Shown here: piece by piece, positions 24,950 to 34,150 of the stretch
Layout: the number at the start of each line of letters is the position of its first letter
Numbering within the stretch: position 1 is the stretch's first letter
Source of the DNA: an uncultured Clostridia bacterium
Lineage (GTDB): Bacteria; Bacillota; Clostridia; Oscillospirales; Acutalibacteraceae
DNA length: 46,080 nt
Reading direction: 5' to 3'
Assembly (NCBI GenBank): GCA_938034875.1
Contig: CALHND010000003.1
Span: 1-46,080 of the forward strand
The notes under the pieces: model-generated
The model's input: only the letters and a program-made list of their open reading frames with translations
What the model was told of the DNA's origin: nothing
Database searches by the model: none
Position numbers and translations under genes: made by a program

Positions 24950-26110
24950 TCAGAGGTTAAACCAATTCATCGGGTTTTGCGCTGTGCCGTTCTTAAGAAT
25001 TTCATAATGCAAATGCGGTCCCGTGGAATTGCCGGTTGAGCCGACATAGCCGACGGTAGCGCCCTGTGACACCGCCTGACCCTTTTTAAGTGGGCTTGCG
25101 CTCTTCATGTGGGCGTACAGTGTGGAATATCCGTTACCGTGGTTAATAATTACACAGTTGCCGTAGCCGCCGTTCCATCCGCTGAATGAAACAGTTCCAT
25201 CGTCAGAAGCAACAATTTTTGCTCCGTAAATACCGCTTGACGATATATCAATTCCGGTGTGCAATTTCCAATTGCCGCTGATGGGGTGCCAACGGTAGCC
25301 AAACTTTGATGACAGCTTATAGTAACCGGGTACCGGCCATATAAACTGGCCTGTTCCGACAACATTTCCGGTGACCTCATTAAGAGCCTTTTGGATTTCT
25401 TTTTGCTCATCAAGCATATCCTCATAGTTGTCTTGCAGGTCAGCAATGTTGCCCTCATTATTTTTAACTATTGTGTTTACTTCAATATACTGCTTGTCAA
25501 GCTCGGCCTGCTTTTCCTTAATAGCCTTTTGCGCGTCAACAATGCTCTGCTTATCAGCATCTATTGCGGACTTTTTCTCATCTACTGAAGCAATGTCCTC
25601 TGTCAGACTTTTAAGAATCTGATTATCGTAATCTGACAACGATTTTGTTAGCTGAGCCTTTTCAAGATATTCGCCGAAATCTTTTGCCGACAGCAGTACC
25701 TCCAGCTCGCTGTATGAGCCGGTAGTGTACAAAACAACAAGTCGTTCAGCAAACAGAGCCATATTTGCATCTATTTTTTTGTTTATTTCTTCAATTTGCT
25801 CTTCAAAAATAGCTATTTCTGCATCGTAATCATTGATTTGCTCTTGGTAAAGGTCAATTTCTTTTTGCGTAGCATCGATTTGCTTTTGAAGTGCTTCTTT
25901 TTTCTCCTGGTACGGAGCATTTTGTTTTTCTAATTCATTTATCTGAGCCTTTATTTTGTTACTCTCTTTTTTCGCATCTTCAAGCTCTTGTTTAAGTTCA
26001 GCGGCCGATTTCTTCGCGCTTGCGTCGATCGTAACAGCAGGTGTATAGCTCGCAACAAGCACAAGCATTACGGCACAAATAATAGCAGATATAATTTTCT
26101 TAAATTGCAC
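24950..26110 (-). CDS. Secreted peptidoglycan hydrolase, coiled coil plus M23 (LytM) domain, FtsEX partner
   Basis: 386 aa. A signal peptide (IISAIICAVMLVLVASY) is followed by a long coiled coil (about 33-245, rich in heptads such as ELEKQNAPYQEKKEALQKQI). The C-terminal M23 domain (about 265-386) keeps all zinc and catalytic positions: H284 and D288 in LHTGIDI, and H366/H368 in GPHLHYE. It is thus an active-type endopeptidase, like EnvC in layout but with intact zinc ligands, and in the role of PcsB or CwlO. The GTG start at 26110 has GGGAG 8 nt upstream and overlaps the ftsX end by 11 bp. In this arrangement FtsEX is known to activate the coiled-coil hydrolase across the membrane. Confidence 0.94.
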   Translation of the reverse strand: MQFKKIISAIICAVMLVLVASYTPAVTIDASAKKSAAELKQELEDAKKESNKIKAQINELEKQNAPYQEKKEALQKQIDATQKEIDLYQEQINDYDAEIAIFEEQIEEINKKIDANMALFAERLVVLYTTGSYSELEVLLSAKDFGEYLEKAQLTKSLSDYDNQILKSLTEDIASVDEKKSAIDADKQSIVDAQKAIKEKQAELDKQYIEVNTIVKNNEGNIADLQDNYEDMLDEQKEIQKALNEVTGNVVGTGQFIWPVPGYYKLSSKFGYRWHPISGNWKLHTGIDISSSGIYGAKIVASDDGTVSFSGWNGGYGNCVIINHGNGYSTLYAHMKSASPLKKGQAVSQGATVGYVGSTGNSTGPHLHYEILKNGTAQNPMNWFNL

Positions 26111-27035
26111 GGAAATCGCTCCCTTCTTTTCTTAAATACTTAGTAATCGTAAATGCACTGCACAACAGTCCCAGAACTACGCCAATGAGTGCAAATATAC
26201 CTAAAATGCTCATAACCATTTCCGAAAATGCTATCGGTACAATGTCAAGTGAGCTTCGAATAGCATCGGATGCAAAGTGGTAAACCACATAAAGCAGTCC
26301 GGTGGTCATAAGTGCTGAAATAACTCCAAGCAGTACACCCTCAACCATAAAGGGGAATCGAATAAACCTGTTGGTTGCTCCGACAGCCTTCATAATGCTG
26401 ATTTCCAGCTTACGGTTGTACATAGTTATGCGGATTGTGTTTGAAACTATGACAAATGCGATAATAAGTAGCAGCGCAATAATCCAAATGCAGCCGTTAT
26501 TGATAGTTGTGCGGATATTGTAAATTTTCTGTGCCAGCTCACGATGGCTTTGTACAATGTCAACTCCGTCAACCTTTTCAATGGCAGCAACCGTTGAATC
26601 AAAATGCTCAAGGTCTTCAAATTGGATGCGCGCACCGTTAGGCAGTGGGTTTCCGGTCTCTCTGAGACGCTCGAATACTGCTGCCTGCTCCTCGGTATAA
26701 TCCTCGCCGAAGGCGTTAATTATTAAACTATCCAGTCCGTCGTCACGAGGAACATAAACGGCGCCGTCGGCAGCTACGTTTTGAACGTTTTTAACATTTT
26801 CAAACGCTTCTTTACATTGCTGGTCATTCAGTTCGTTATCAAAATAAACCATGACAACATTTTGGTCGGAAAGGTCACCCATGGCCTTGTCGATATTGAC
26901 AGACAGAGCAATGGACACGCCCATAATAAGCATACATGCGGCAAGAACGCCGACAGATGCAAGCGACATTAGTCGGTTAAGCCAAATGTTTTTAAAACCC
27001 TCGCCGATTAGGTAGTTAAAGCTTCTGAATTTCAT
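26100..27035 (-). CDS. ftsX: Cell-division ABC transporter permease-like protein FtsX
   Basis: 311 aa. One transmembrane segment near residues 22-46 (SVGVLAACMLIMGVSIAL) is followed by an outside loop of about 120 residues (about 50-170). Three more helices lie at about 180-200, 230-255 and 275-300. The segment NRKLEISIMKAVGATNRFIR between helices 2 and 3 is the coupling region typical of the family. FtsX does not transport; it relays FtsE ATPase activity to a peptidoglycan hydrolase through the outside loop. It overlaps ftsE by 4 bp (ATGA) and the hydrolase gene by 11 bp, so the three subunits are likely translated together. Confidence 0.95.
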   Translation of the reverse strand: MKFRSFNYLIGEGFKNIWLNRLMSLASVGVLAACMLIMGVSIALSVNIDKAMGDLSDQNVVMVYFDNELNDQQCKEAFENVKNVQNVAADGAVYVPRDDGLDSLIINAFGEDYTEEQAAVFERLRETGNPLPNGARIQFEDLEHFDSTVAAIEKVDGVDIVQSHRELAQKIYNIRTTINNGCIWIIALLLIIAFVIVSNTIRITMYNRKLEISIMKAVGATNRFIRFPFMVEGVLLGVISALMTTGLLYVVYHFASDAIRSSLDIVPIAFSEMVMSILGIFALIGVVLGLLCSAFTITKYLRKEGSDFRAI

Positions 27036-27961
27036 TCCTGCTCACCGCCTATCTCATTGTCTTCGGGCTCAATATTTGAAGCGAGGTCATATTCGCCCTC
27101 GTCAGTTTTTTCGTTTTCAGGGATTTCAGTTTCATACTGGGTGTATGTGTAATCGTCGCCGACCTCAACACCGGGCTGAGCATAATCCTCTTCAACGCCG
27201 TAATTTTCTCCGTCGGCATAGTCATTATAATCATCAAAGTAGGCATCGTCATATTCTTGCGCATTGTCTGCGACAACGGTACCGTTTTCAATCATAATAA
27301 CACGGCGACCAAAGTCACGAACAAGTTGATGTTCATGGGTTACCATGATGACCGTTGTGCCGCGTCGGTTAATTTCAGACAGCAGCTCAACAATCTCATA
27401 TGACATATTGGGGTCAACGTTTCCGGTAGGCTCGTCTGCGATAATCATAGACGGATTATTAACCAAAGCACGTGCCAGTCCGACACGCTGCTGCTCACCG
27501 CCCGACAGCTCGTTCGGCTTGCATCTTGCCTTTCCGCTTAATCCTACCAAGTTAAGTGCATAGGATACACGGCGGCGAATTTCCATACGTGATGCACCAA
27601 TAATGTGCATGGCAAATGCAACATTATCATATACTGTCATGTTGGGAATAAGGCGGAAATCCTGAAAGACAATTCCCATTGTGCGACGCATCATGGGTAT
27701 CTGTCTGCGCTTAATCTTTGACAGCTTGTAGTCACCGACAATAATTTCGCCGGCGTTCTGCTTTTCCTCGCGCATGATGAGCTTCATAAATGTGCTCTTG
27801 CCCGATCCGGATGGCCCAACTACAAAGACGAACTCACCCTCTTTTATCTTGAGGTTGAAATCGCGAATGGCATGAGTGCCATTACTGTATGTTTTATATA
27901 CGCCCTGAAACTCTATAAGAGGACGGGCGGTTTGAAGGATATACTCCTCGCTCATATACAA
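27032..27961 (-). CDS. ftsE: Cell-division ATPase FtsE with a long acidic C-terminal tail
   Basis: 307-309 aa against about 225-230 for most FtsE. The ATPase core is complete: Walker A GPSGSGKSTFMK, signature LSGGEQQRVGLARAL, Walker B MIIADEPTG and the H-loop VTHEH. After IENGTVVADN a tail of 76 residues follows, in which I count 28 Asp/Glu, ten Tyr and one Lys (for example DDAYFDDYNDYADGENYGVE). It would lie in the cytosol. The start is TTG 27961 or ATG 27955; GGAG is 5 and 11 nt away respectively, so neither is decisive. ftsE leads ftsX, the M23 hydrolase and ctpA, and sits 24 bp after the CdaR-like regulator gene, so it may be cotranscribed with it. Confidence 0.95.
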   Translation of the reverse strand: MYMSEEYILQTARPLIEFQGVYKTYSNGTHAIRDFNLKIKEGEFVFVVGPSGSGKSTFMKLIMREEKQNAGEIIVGDYKLSKIKRRQIPMMRRTMGIVFQDFRLIPNMTVYDNVAFAMHIIGASRMEIRRRVSYALNLVGLSGKARCKPNELSGGEQQRVGLARALVNNPSMIIADEPTGNVDPNMSYEIVELLSEINRRGTTVIMVTHEHQLVRDFGRRVIMIENGTVVADNAQEYDDAYFDDYNDYADGENYGVEEDYAQPGVEVGDDYTYTQYETEIPENEKTDEGEYDLASNIEPEDNEIGGEQE

Positions 27962-27985
27962 TACAACTCCGTTTAATACATTAGA

Positions 27986-29071
27986 TTAGTATTTAGTTGG
28001 ATTAGCTGTCAGGTACTTTTTAACCATGAGCGCAATTTTAAACACTATAGCGTGGTCAAACTCTCTCAGGTCAAGGCCTGTCAGCTTTTTGATTTTTTCA
28101 AGTCTGTAAACCAGTGTGTTTCTGTGTACAAAAAGTCTTCTTGATGTCTCAGAAACATTAAGGTTGTTTTCAAAGAAGCGCTGAATGGTAAACAGCGTCT
28201 CCTGGTCAAGTGATTCAATGGAACCGCGCTTGAACACTTCCCTTAAGAAAGTCTCGCACAGCGTGATGGGCAACTGGTAGATAAGCCTGGCAATGCCAAG
28301 GTTATCGTAGCTGCAAATTGATTTTTCTGTGTCAAACACCTTTCCTACTTCAAGAGCTACCTGAGCTTCCTTGAAAGAACGGGCAAGATCCTTTATACCC
28401 TCGACAATAGTGCCGACACCGACAACGGCGTGAACATAAAATTCGGTAGAAAGAGTGTCAACTATAGAACGGCCAAGTTTTTCAAGATCAGCTGCTTCTA
28501 CGCTTGTTTTAATCTCTTTAACCAGAGCAATGTCGGTCTCGTTGATGTTAATGACAAAATCCTTGTTCTTATCGGGGAACAGGTGTTGCAGTACATCATA
28601 AACCGATACATCGTTGCGGCTAGCAACGCGTACAAGCAAAACAGCACGATTAATGTCGTTGTTAAAATGGAGCTCACGGGCTTTTAGATATACATCGCCC
28701 GACAGAATGTTGTCCAAAATGAGGTTTTTAATAAAGTTGGAACGATCGTACTTTTCATCGTAAAACTGCTTTATGTTAGACAGTGATACTGCAAGTACTG
28801 CAGCATATTTTTCTGCCTGTGGATCAATGCCCTCGACAAACAGAATATACTCGGTCGCTCCGGAATTTCCGAAAGGCTTGTATGTATATGTACCTTTGAC
28901 AAATGTATCGCCTGAATTATTGTAGTTAATTGCAATTGCGTTATGTACCTCGCCGATACGGACAAGGTCGCTGCAAGCAATTACCGTGCCGGTTTCGTCA
29001 ACTACACCGATGACTCGGTCTATTGCGTCATGCATCTGATAAACAATACTCTGGAATAACCTGTTGGACAT
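27986..29071 (-). CDS. CdaR/PucR-type transcriptional regulator
   Basis: 361 aa. The C-terminus is a PucR-type helix-turn-helix (FFENNLNVSETSRRLFVHRN, then TLVYRLEKIKKLTGLDL). The centre (about 140-260) resembles the degenerate GGDEF-like domain of CdaR proteins (VVGVGTIVEGIKDLARSFKE). The N-terminal 110 residues form a sensor-like domain (VIGVVDETGTVIACSDLVRI). CdaR relatives sense sugar diacids or other small molecules, but the ligand here is unknown and no catabolic genes are nearby. ATG 29071 has AGAGG 10 nt upstream. Its position directly before ftsE suggests it is cotranscribed with, and may influence, the cell-wall module. Confidence 0.88.
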   Translation of the reverse strand: MSNRLFQSIVYQMHDAIDRVIGVVDETGTVIACSDLVRIGEVHNAIAINYNNSGDTFVKGTYTYKPFGNSGATEYILFVEGIDPQAEKYAAVLAVSLSNIKQFYDEKYDRSNFIKNLILDNILSGDVYLKARELHFNNDINRAVLLVRVASRNDVSVYDVLQHLFPDKNKDFVININETDIALVKEIKTSVEAADLEKLGRSIVDTLSTEFYVHAVVGVGTIVEGIKDLARSFKEAQVALEVGKVFDTEKSICSYDNLGIARLIYQLPITLCETFLREVFKRGSIESLDQETLFTIQRFFENNLNVSETSRRLFVHRNTLVYRLEKIKKLTGLDLREFDHAIVFKIALMVKKYLTANPTKY

Positions 29072-29605
29072 AAATAAACATCCTCTCTCTTCATCACATA
29101 TTGTGTAGACTGTAACTTGTCACAAATATACAAACTCGATTTGCCACATTACGCCTATTATGTAAATCTTGATATCTATTTTACACAAATCAAACTCTCT
29201 TTTCAAGACATTTTGCAAAAATAAATACAAAACAAGTTACAAAACAATTACAATTTACAGTTTGTTCATTTTTATATATTTTGTAGGTAAAAACTTGTAA
29301 AACTATATGATGTATATTGCTAAACCCAAACATCAACATATATAAATTAAAGTGAAAAAATTGGAGATTTTGTCCAGTATTTAGGCAATATTACCAATTC
29401 TGGTAACGATAAAAAATCTGCAATATCCGGCACAAAAAAAGTCTTAATGTCTCCTTCTCGATGATTACAGATATGTTTAAACTGTTTACATTATAATATG
29501 TCTGAATAAGTCGATAACTTTTTTGCCGATTTTGTAGCGATCAACTGTCATATATGATATAATGTTTGTTAAAACTAAAGCTAATAAATGAAACGGAGAT
29601 ATAAA
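29072..29605. promoter_or_regulatory. Divergent intergenic region between the CdaR-like and ymfF-like genes
   Basis: About 530 bp, very AT-rich, with no gene seen. On the plus strand an extended -10 box TGATATAAT (29555-29563) lies about 40 bp before the ymfF-like start without a clear -35. A 16-bp interrupted palindrome TTACCAATTCTGGTAA is near 29390-29406 and could be an operator. I did not find a confident promoter for the CdaR-like gene. Confidence 0.45.
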
Positions 29606-30892
29606 ATGTCTGATAAAATCAAAAACCGTGTTTTAAGCGACGGTGTGGTCGGTTGCTTCATCCCCACTCCAAGATTTAAAACCGCCAGACTGTCGGTATG
29701 CTTTTATCTGCCCATGAACGAAGATACCGCATCTGCATATGCACTTCTACCATTCATACTGACCGGATGCGGCAAAAATTATCCTACCTCGCGTCTCATC
29801 AGTCAAAAACTGGACAACCTGTACGGTGCCGCACTTGCCTGCGAATGTGACAAGTCGGGCGACACTCAGGTACTGCGTATGTCCATTACCTGCATTGAAA
29901 ATAAATATTCGCTTGACGGCAGAGATGTAGTAGCCGAATGTGCAAAAATGCTTCACTCGCTCATATTTGATCCGCTTTGTGATGACGGCGGATTTGAGGA
30001 AAGCAATTTTGAAAAAGAAAAGCGACTTATGATTGAGCGCATCGACAGCGAAATAAACAACAAACGCTCATATGCTATTAGCCGCTGCGAAGCCGAAATG
30101 TGCAAAGGTGAACCAAATAGCATTCCGCGCTACGGCAGCAGGCAAGGTCAAGTCGACCTGACTCGCGCAGAGCTTTACACCGCGTGGCAAAAAATGCTTT
30201 CCACCGCATTTGTCAGAATAGGATACCTTGCGTCCGAGCCGTCGGAAAAGGCATTTGACATATTCACATCGGCATTTTCGATGATAAATCGTAACGCTGA
30301 GGCTCCTCAGCCTGCAGAAATCAGGCCTGCAAAGGCAACTGTATCCGAAATAAGCGACCATATGTCCGTAAAACAGGGCAAACTGGTTCTCGGTTTTCGC
30401 ACACCCGTCGCCGGCAGCGACCGAGACACATATAAGCTAATGGTAATGTCTGACCTTTTTGGTGGCGGCCCTTACTCTCGTCTGTTTGACAACGTGCGTG
30501 AAAAAATGAGTTTATGCTATTACTGTGCAGCCCGTTCAAATCGCCGCAAAGGTTGGATTATGGTCGACAGCGGCGTCGAATTTGATAACATGGACAAAGC
30601 TTACTCTGAAATACTAAATCAGCTTGATATCATGCGCCGCGGCGAATTCACCGATGACTCTCTTGCCGCTTCAAAGCTGTCTCTTTGCGATTCCTTTAGT
30701 TCACTCGGAGATTCCCAGCCGATTACCGACCGCTGGTACGCCGACCGCGTATTTTACCCAGATGCGCCCACGCCGGATGAGCTGGCTGAGCTTGTCCGCT
30801 CAGTCACCCGTGACGACATTGTCGAAATGGCAAACAGTCTGACGCTCGACACCGTATACCGTCTGCTTGGCAGCGAGGAGGAAAGCAAATGA
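29606..30892 (+). CDS. ymfF: M16 family peptidase-like protein lacking the zinc motif (YmfF type)
   Basis: 428 aa with two M16 halves. The N-terminal half lacks HxxEH: the place where the helix should be reads YALLPFILTGCGKNYPTS, so it cannot bind zinc as active members do. The C-terminal half keeps the substrate-lid motif (LFGGGPYSRLFDNVREKMSL, then CYYC). Such inactive halves pair with an active partner, here the next gene, as with YmfF/YmfH in Bacillus. I choose ATG 29606 with ACGGAG upstream over ATG 29588, which precedes that site. The stop overlaps the next ATG (ATGA), so a one-to-one heterodimer is likely. Confidence 0.88.
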   Translation: MSDKIKNRVLSDGVVGCFIPTPRFKTARLSVCFYLPMNEDTASAYALLPFILTGCGKNYPTSRLISQKLDNLYGAALACECDKSGDTQVLRMSITCIENKYSLDGRDVVAECAKMLHSLIFDPLCDDGGFEESNFEKEKRLMIERIDSEINNKRSYAISRCEAEMCKGEPNSIPRYGSRQGQVDLTRAELYTAWQKMLSTAFVRIGYLASEPSEKAFDIFTSAFSMINRNAEAPQPAEIRPAKATVSEISDHMSVKQGKLVLGFRTPVAGSDRDTYKLMVMSDLFGGGPYSRLFDNVREKMSLCYYCAARSNRRKGWIMVDSGVEFDNMDKAYSEILNQLDIMRRGEFTDDSLAASKLSLCDSFSSLGDSQPITDRWYADRVFYPDAPTPDELAELVRSVTRDDIVEMANSLTLDTVYRLLGSEEESK

Positions 30893-32169
30893 TAACCAAA
30901 AAGCTAATTAAAAACGATACCCTGCACGAAAGCTACATTGAAGCCGTGCACTCTTCGGGATTACGCATATATATTCTTGAAAAGCCGGAATACTCGTCGG
31001 CGCAAGCTATTTTTGGCACACGATACGGCTCAATTGATACAAAATTCCGACTTGCTGACGAAGAAAACTTTACCGATATACCGGAGGGAACAGCCCACTT
31101 TCTTGAACACAAGCTGTTTGAGAGCGAGGACGGCAACGCATTTGAACGCTATGCCGTTACAGGTGCGTACGCCAATGCGTACACATCATTTGACCGCACC
31201 TGCTATCTGTTTTCATGCACTTCTCGTTTTGAGGAGAACTTTGCAATACTGCTTGATTTTGTTCGCCATCCCTATTTTACCGCCGAAACGGTACAAAAGG
31301 AACAAGGCATAATCGGCCAGGAAATTCGTATGTATGATGACGAGCCTGGCTGGAGAGTGTGCTTCAATTTACTGTGCGCTCTATATAGCCGTCACCCTGT
31401 ACGCATCGATATTGCAGGTACAGTCGAGTCGATTGCTGAAATTACAGCTGATATGCTTTTCCAATGCCACCGTACCTTTTACAACATGTCAAATATGTTC
31501 ATCTGCATTGCCGGAAACGTAAATTCAGATGAAGTGCTTGCACAAATTGACAGAGAAATTGAAGATGGTGAGCCGAAGGAAGTCATACGCGGACTTCACG
31601 ATGAGCCACGCGGAATAAACAACAATTATGTTGAACAAAAGCTCGCAGTATCAAAGCCCATTTTCAATCTTGGCTTTAAAGAGGTGTGTGACGCTCCCGA
31701 AAAAACGCTCAAAGAGCGCATTGCCACATCGGTACTGCTTGAAATTATTGCAGGAAAGTCGTCTGCGCTGTTTGAGCGACTCATAAACGAAGGTTTGATT
31801 AACGACAGTTTCAGCTCTGAATATTTTAACGGTTTCGGTTACGCAACCGAAATATTCGACGGCGAATCATCCGACCCCGAAAAAGTTGCAAGCGAGATAA
31901 AGGCCGAAATTGCTCGCCTGCGCCGTGACGGAATTGACGAAAATGATTTTATTCGTGCTAAAAACAGTCTTTACGGACAAATGGTTATGCAGTATAATGT
32001 AATAGACGGCATAGTATCGGCGCTGGTAAGCACCGCTATGTCGGGCGACGGTATGTTTGACGAGCTGGAGGTTTTTGCTACACTGACGCTTGACGACATT
32101 ACCGACTGTCTTAATAATCAGCTCATGGAGGAATATTCCGCACTTTCGGTGATTTGGCCCGCGGAATAA
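30889..32169 (+). CDS. ymfH: M16 family zinc peptidase (YmfH type), active partner
   Basis: 426 aa. The inverted zinc motif is intact as H70-F-L-E73-H74 (AHFLEHKLFES), with the downstream acidic region GQEIRMYDDEPGW supplying the third ligand. The C-terminal half has the SSALFERLINEGLI lid element. M16 enzymes clear small, often unfolded peptides, and YmfF/YmfH-type pairs are assumed to act on peptides, but no substrate is established here. It is translationally coupled to the inactive partner gene and followed 17 bp later by lgt. Confidence 0.92.
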   Translation: MITKKLIKNDTLHESYIEAVHSSGLRIYILEKPEYSSAQAIFGTRYGSIDTKFRLADEENFTDIPEGTAHFLEHKLFESEDGNAFERYAVTGAYANAYTSFDRTCYLFSCTSRFEENFAILLDFVRHPYFTAETVQKEQGIIGQEIRMYDDEPGWRVCFNLLCALYSRHPVRIDIAGTVESIAEITADMLFQCHRTFYNMSNMFICIAGNVNSDEVLAQIDREIEDGEPKEVIRGLHDEPRGINNNYVEQKLAVSKPIFNLGFKEVCDAPEKTLKERIATSVLLEIIAGKSSALFERLINEGLINDSFSSEYFNGFGYATEIFDGESSDPEKVASEIKAEIARLRRDGIDENDFIRAKNSLYGQMVMQYNVIDGIVSALVSTAMSGDGMFDELEVFATLTLDDITDCLNNQLMEEYSALSVIWPAE

Positions 32170-32186
32170 CGAAAGGAAGTTAAACT

Positions 32187-33218
32187 ATGAACGGAACCGA
32201 AACTTTTATTAAAATATTCGGCATCACCTTTAACATTGACCGTGTTGCTTTTACGCTGCCAATCGGTGATGGCTATCCTATCTATTGGTATGCTGTAATT
32301 ATTGCAACGGGACTTTTGCTTGCAATGATATACGGATTTTACCGTGCCCCTAAATTTGGCATAGACAAGGATGCTATGTTCGATGTTGTGCTTGCCTCAT
32401 TTATCGTTTCGCTTATCGGCGCGCGTGCATATTATTTATTGTTCGACGGCCAGCCGATAACATCCATACAAGAAATTTTTGCTGTTCGTGACGGGGGCTT
32501 AGCCATTTACGGAGCGGTCATAGGTGCGTTTGCAACAGGATACATCATGTGCCGCATTAAAAAGGTAAATGTGCTCGCCATGTTTGATCTGGGCGCGCTC
32601 GGATTTCTTATCGGTCAGGGCATCGGTCGTTGGGGCAACTTTGTCAACCAGGAAGCGTTTGGCACGCCCACCGACAGCATTTTTGGAATGACCGGCAGCC
32701 GCATTGGCGATATCCCCGTTCACCCCTGCTTTCTGTACGAATCTTTCTTCTGCTTAATTGGATTTTTGCTGCTGCATTTTATCAGCCGCAAACGCCAATT
32801 TGACGGTCAAATTATAACCCTTTACATGGTTTGGTACGGTGTTGTACGTTTCTTCATTGAGGGACTGCGCACCGACAGCCTTATCATCGGTCCCAGCGGC
32901 TTGCGAATTTCGCAGGTAGTTTCATTCGTTGCCGTTGTTGCTGGTGCAGTGCTTTACTTTGTTTTACGAGCAAGAGTTAAAAAAGCCGTTACTGAAACAG
33001 GCGAATACAGTGGTCTGTTCGGTGATTTTGATGATGAAAACGTGTCCATAGACAGCAGCACGGAGGCAGAAGCCGAGGTTAGCAGTGAAGACGAAACTGA
33101 AGCCACCGACGTCGACAATGACGAAGCTATCGAGGACGAAACTGAATCAGACTCTATAGAGTCGGTAGCTGACCCCGACAGCGAAAATAAAGAAGATAAC
33201 ATTAAAGAGGATGAATAA
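32187..33218 (+). CDS. lgt: Prolipoprotein diacylglyceryl transferase with acidic C-terminal tail
   Basis: 343 aa. It transfers diacylglycerol from phosphatidylglycerol to the lipobox cysteine of prolipoproteins, at the membrane. The family signature GRWGNFVNQEAFG and the motifs GGLAIYGAVIG and HPCFLYESFF are present among about seven membrane helices. The enzyme core ends near residue 278 (VLYFVLRARVKKAV). A further 65-residue tail from GDFDDENV has, by my count, 30 Asp/Glu and two Lys, unusual for Lgt. The lipoproteins encoded at 4671 and 44148 would be substrates. AAAGGAAG precedes the ATG. The gene is inside a run of codirectional genes from ymfF to trmO. Confidence 0.95.
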   Translation: MNGTETFIKIFGITFNIDRVAFTLPIGDGYPIYWYAVIIATGLLLAMIYGFYRAPKFGIDKDAMFDVVLASFIVSLIGARAYYLLFDGQPITSIQEIFAVRDGGLAIYGAVIGAFATGYIMCRIKKVNVLAMFDLGALGFLIGQGIGRWGNFVNQEAFGTPTDSIFGMTGSRIGDIPVHPCFLYESFFCLIGFLLLHFISRKRQFDGQIITLYMVWYGVVRFFIEGLRTDSLIIGPSGLRISQVVSFVAVVAGAVLYFVLRARVKKAVTETGEYSGLFGDFDDENVSIDSSTEAEAEVSSEDETEATDVDNDEAIEDETESDSIESVADPDSENKEDNIKEDE

Positions 33219-33222
33219 TAAT

Positions 33223-34074
33223 ATGGCAATTATAATTGACGGAAAGGCCGTATCTGCAGCAACCCGCGCATCTATTGTGGCCGAAGTAGACAAGCTTAAA
33301 GCTAACGGCGTCACTCCGGGACTTGCAGTAATCATAGTAGGTGACGACCCCGCTTCTCGCGTATATGTAAACAATAAGAAAAAGGCCTGCGCCGAGCTTG
33401 GAATGCAGTCGGAGGAATACACACTCCCCGCCGAAACCACAAATGAACAGCTGCTTTCGCTGATTAACGAGCTTAATGGACGCAGTGACATAAACGGAAT
33501 ACTTTGCCAGCTGCCTTTGCCGCGCCATCTTGACGAAAAGGCAGTGATTAACGCCATCGCTCCCGAAAAGGATGTCGATGCATTTCACCCCATAAATGTC
33601 GGCGGAATAATGACCGGCGACTACTCATTTTTGCCTTGCACCCCTGCCGGTGTAATGCAAATGCTAAGCCACTACAACATTGATACCAATGGCAAGCACT
33701 GTGTCGTTATCGGCCGTTCCAACATTGTGGGTAAGCCGATGGCAATGCTAATGCTGCACGCAAACGCCACCGTTACCGTTTGCCACAGCCGCACCGTTGG
33801 TTTATCAGAGATTTGCCGTCAGGCTGACATTTTGATTGCGGCTGTCGGCAAACCAAAATTTGTCACGCCCGACATGGTTAAGCCGGGCGCAGTCGTAATT
33901 GACGTAGGCATGGACAGAGACGAAAACGGAAAGCTGTGCGGCGATGTTGACTTTGCCGCAGTCGAGCCAGTCGCAGGAGCAATATCACCTGTTCCCGGCG
34001 GCGTAGGTCCTATGACTATTTCCATGCTGATGAAAAACACGCTGACGGCGGCAAAACTTCAAAACAATATGTAA
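33223..34074 (+). CDS. folD: Methylenetetrahydrofolate dehydrogenase/cyclohydrolase
   Basis: 283 aa, the usual length. It interconverts methylene-, methenyl- and formyl-tetrahydrofolate in the cytosol with NADP+. The catalytic YxxxK is YVNNKKKAC, and QLPLPRHL, DVDAFHP, GRSNIVGKPM and PVPGGVGPMT are all intact. I take ATG 33223 (MAIIIDGKAV), 4 bp after the lgt stop with AAAGAGG 12 nt upstream; the in-frame ATG at 33211 lies directly on that ribosome site and inside lgt. Confidence 0.96.
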   Translation: MAIIIDGKAVSAATRASIVAEVDKLKANGVTPGLAVIIVGDDPASRVYVNNKKKACAELGMQSEEYTLPAETTNEQLLSLINELNGRSDINGILCQLPLPRHLDEKAVINAIAPEKDVDAFHPINVGGIMTGDYSFLPCTPAGVMQMLSHYNIDTNGKHCVVIGRSNIVGKPMAMLMLHANATVTVCHSRTVGLSEICRQADILIAAVGKPKFVTPDMVKPGAVVIDVGMDRDENGKLCGDVDFAAVEPVAGAISPVPGGVGPMTISMLMKNTLTAAKLQNNM

Positions 34075-34150
34075 GCCGCACCAGTTCAGTTGGGCATCAA
34101 CACGAACTTAAAGCGGTCATACCGCAAAAATTAAAAAAGGAGAACTATCG

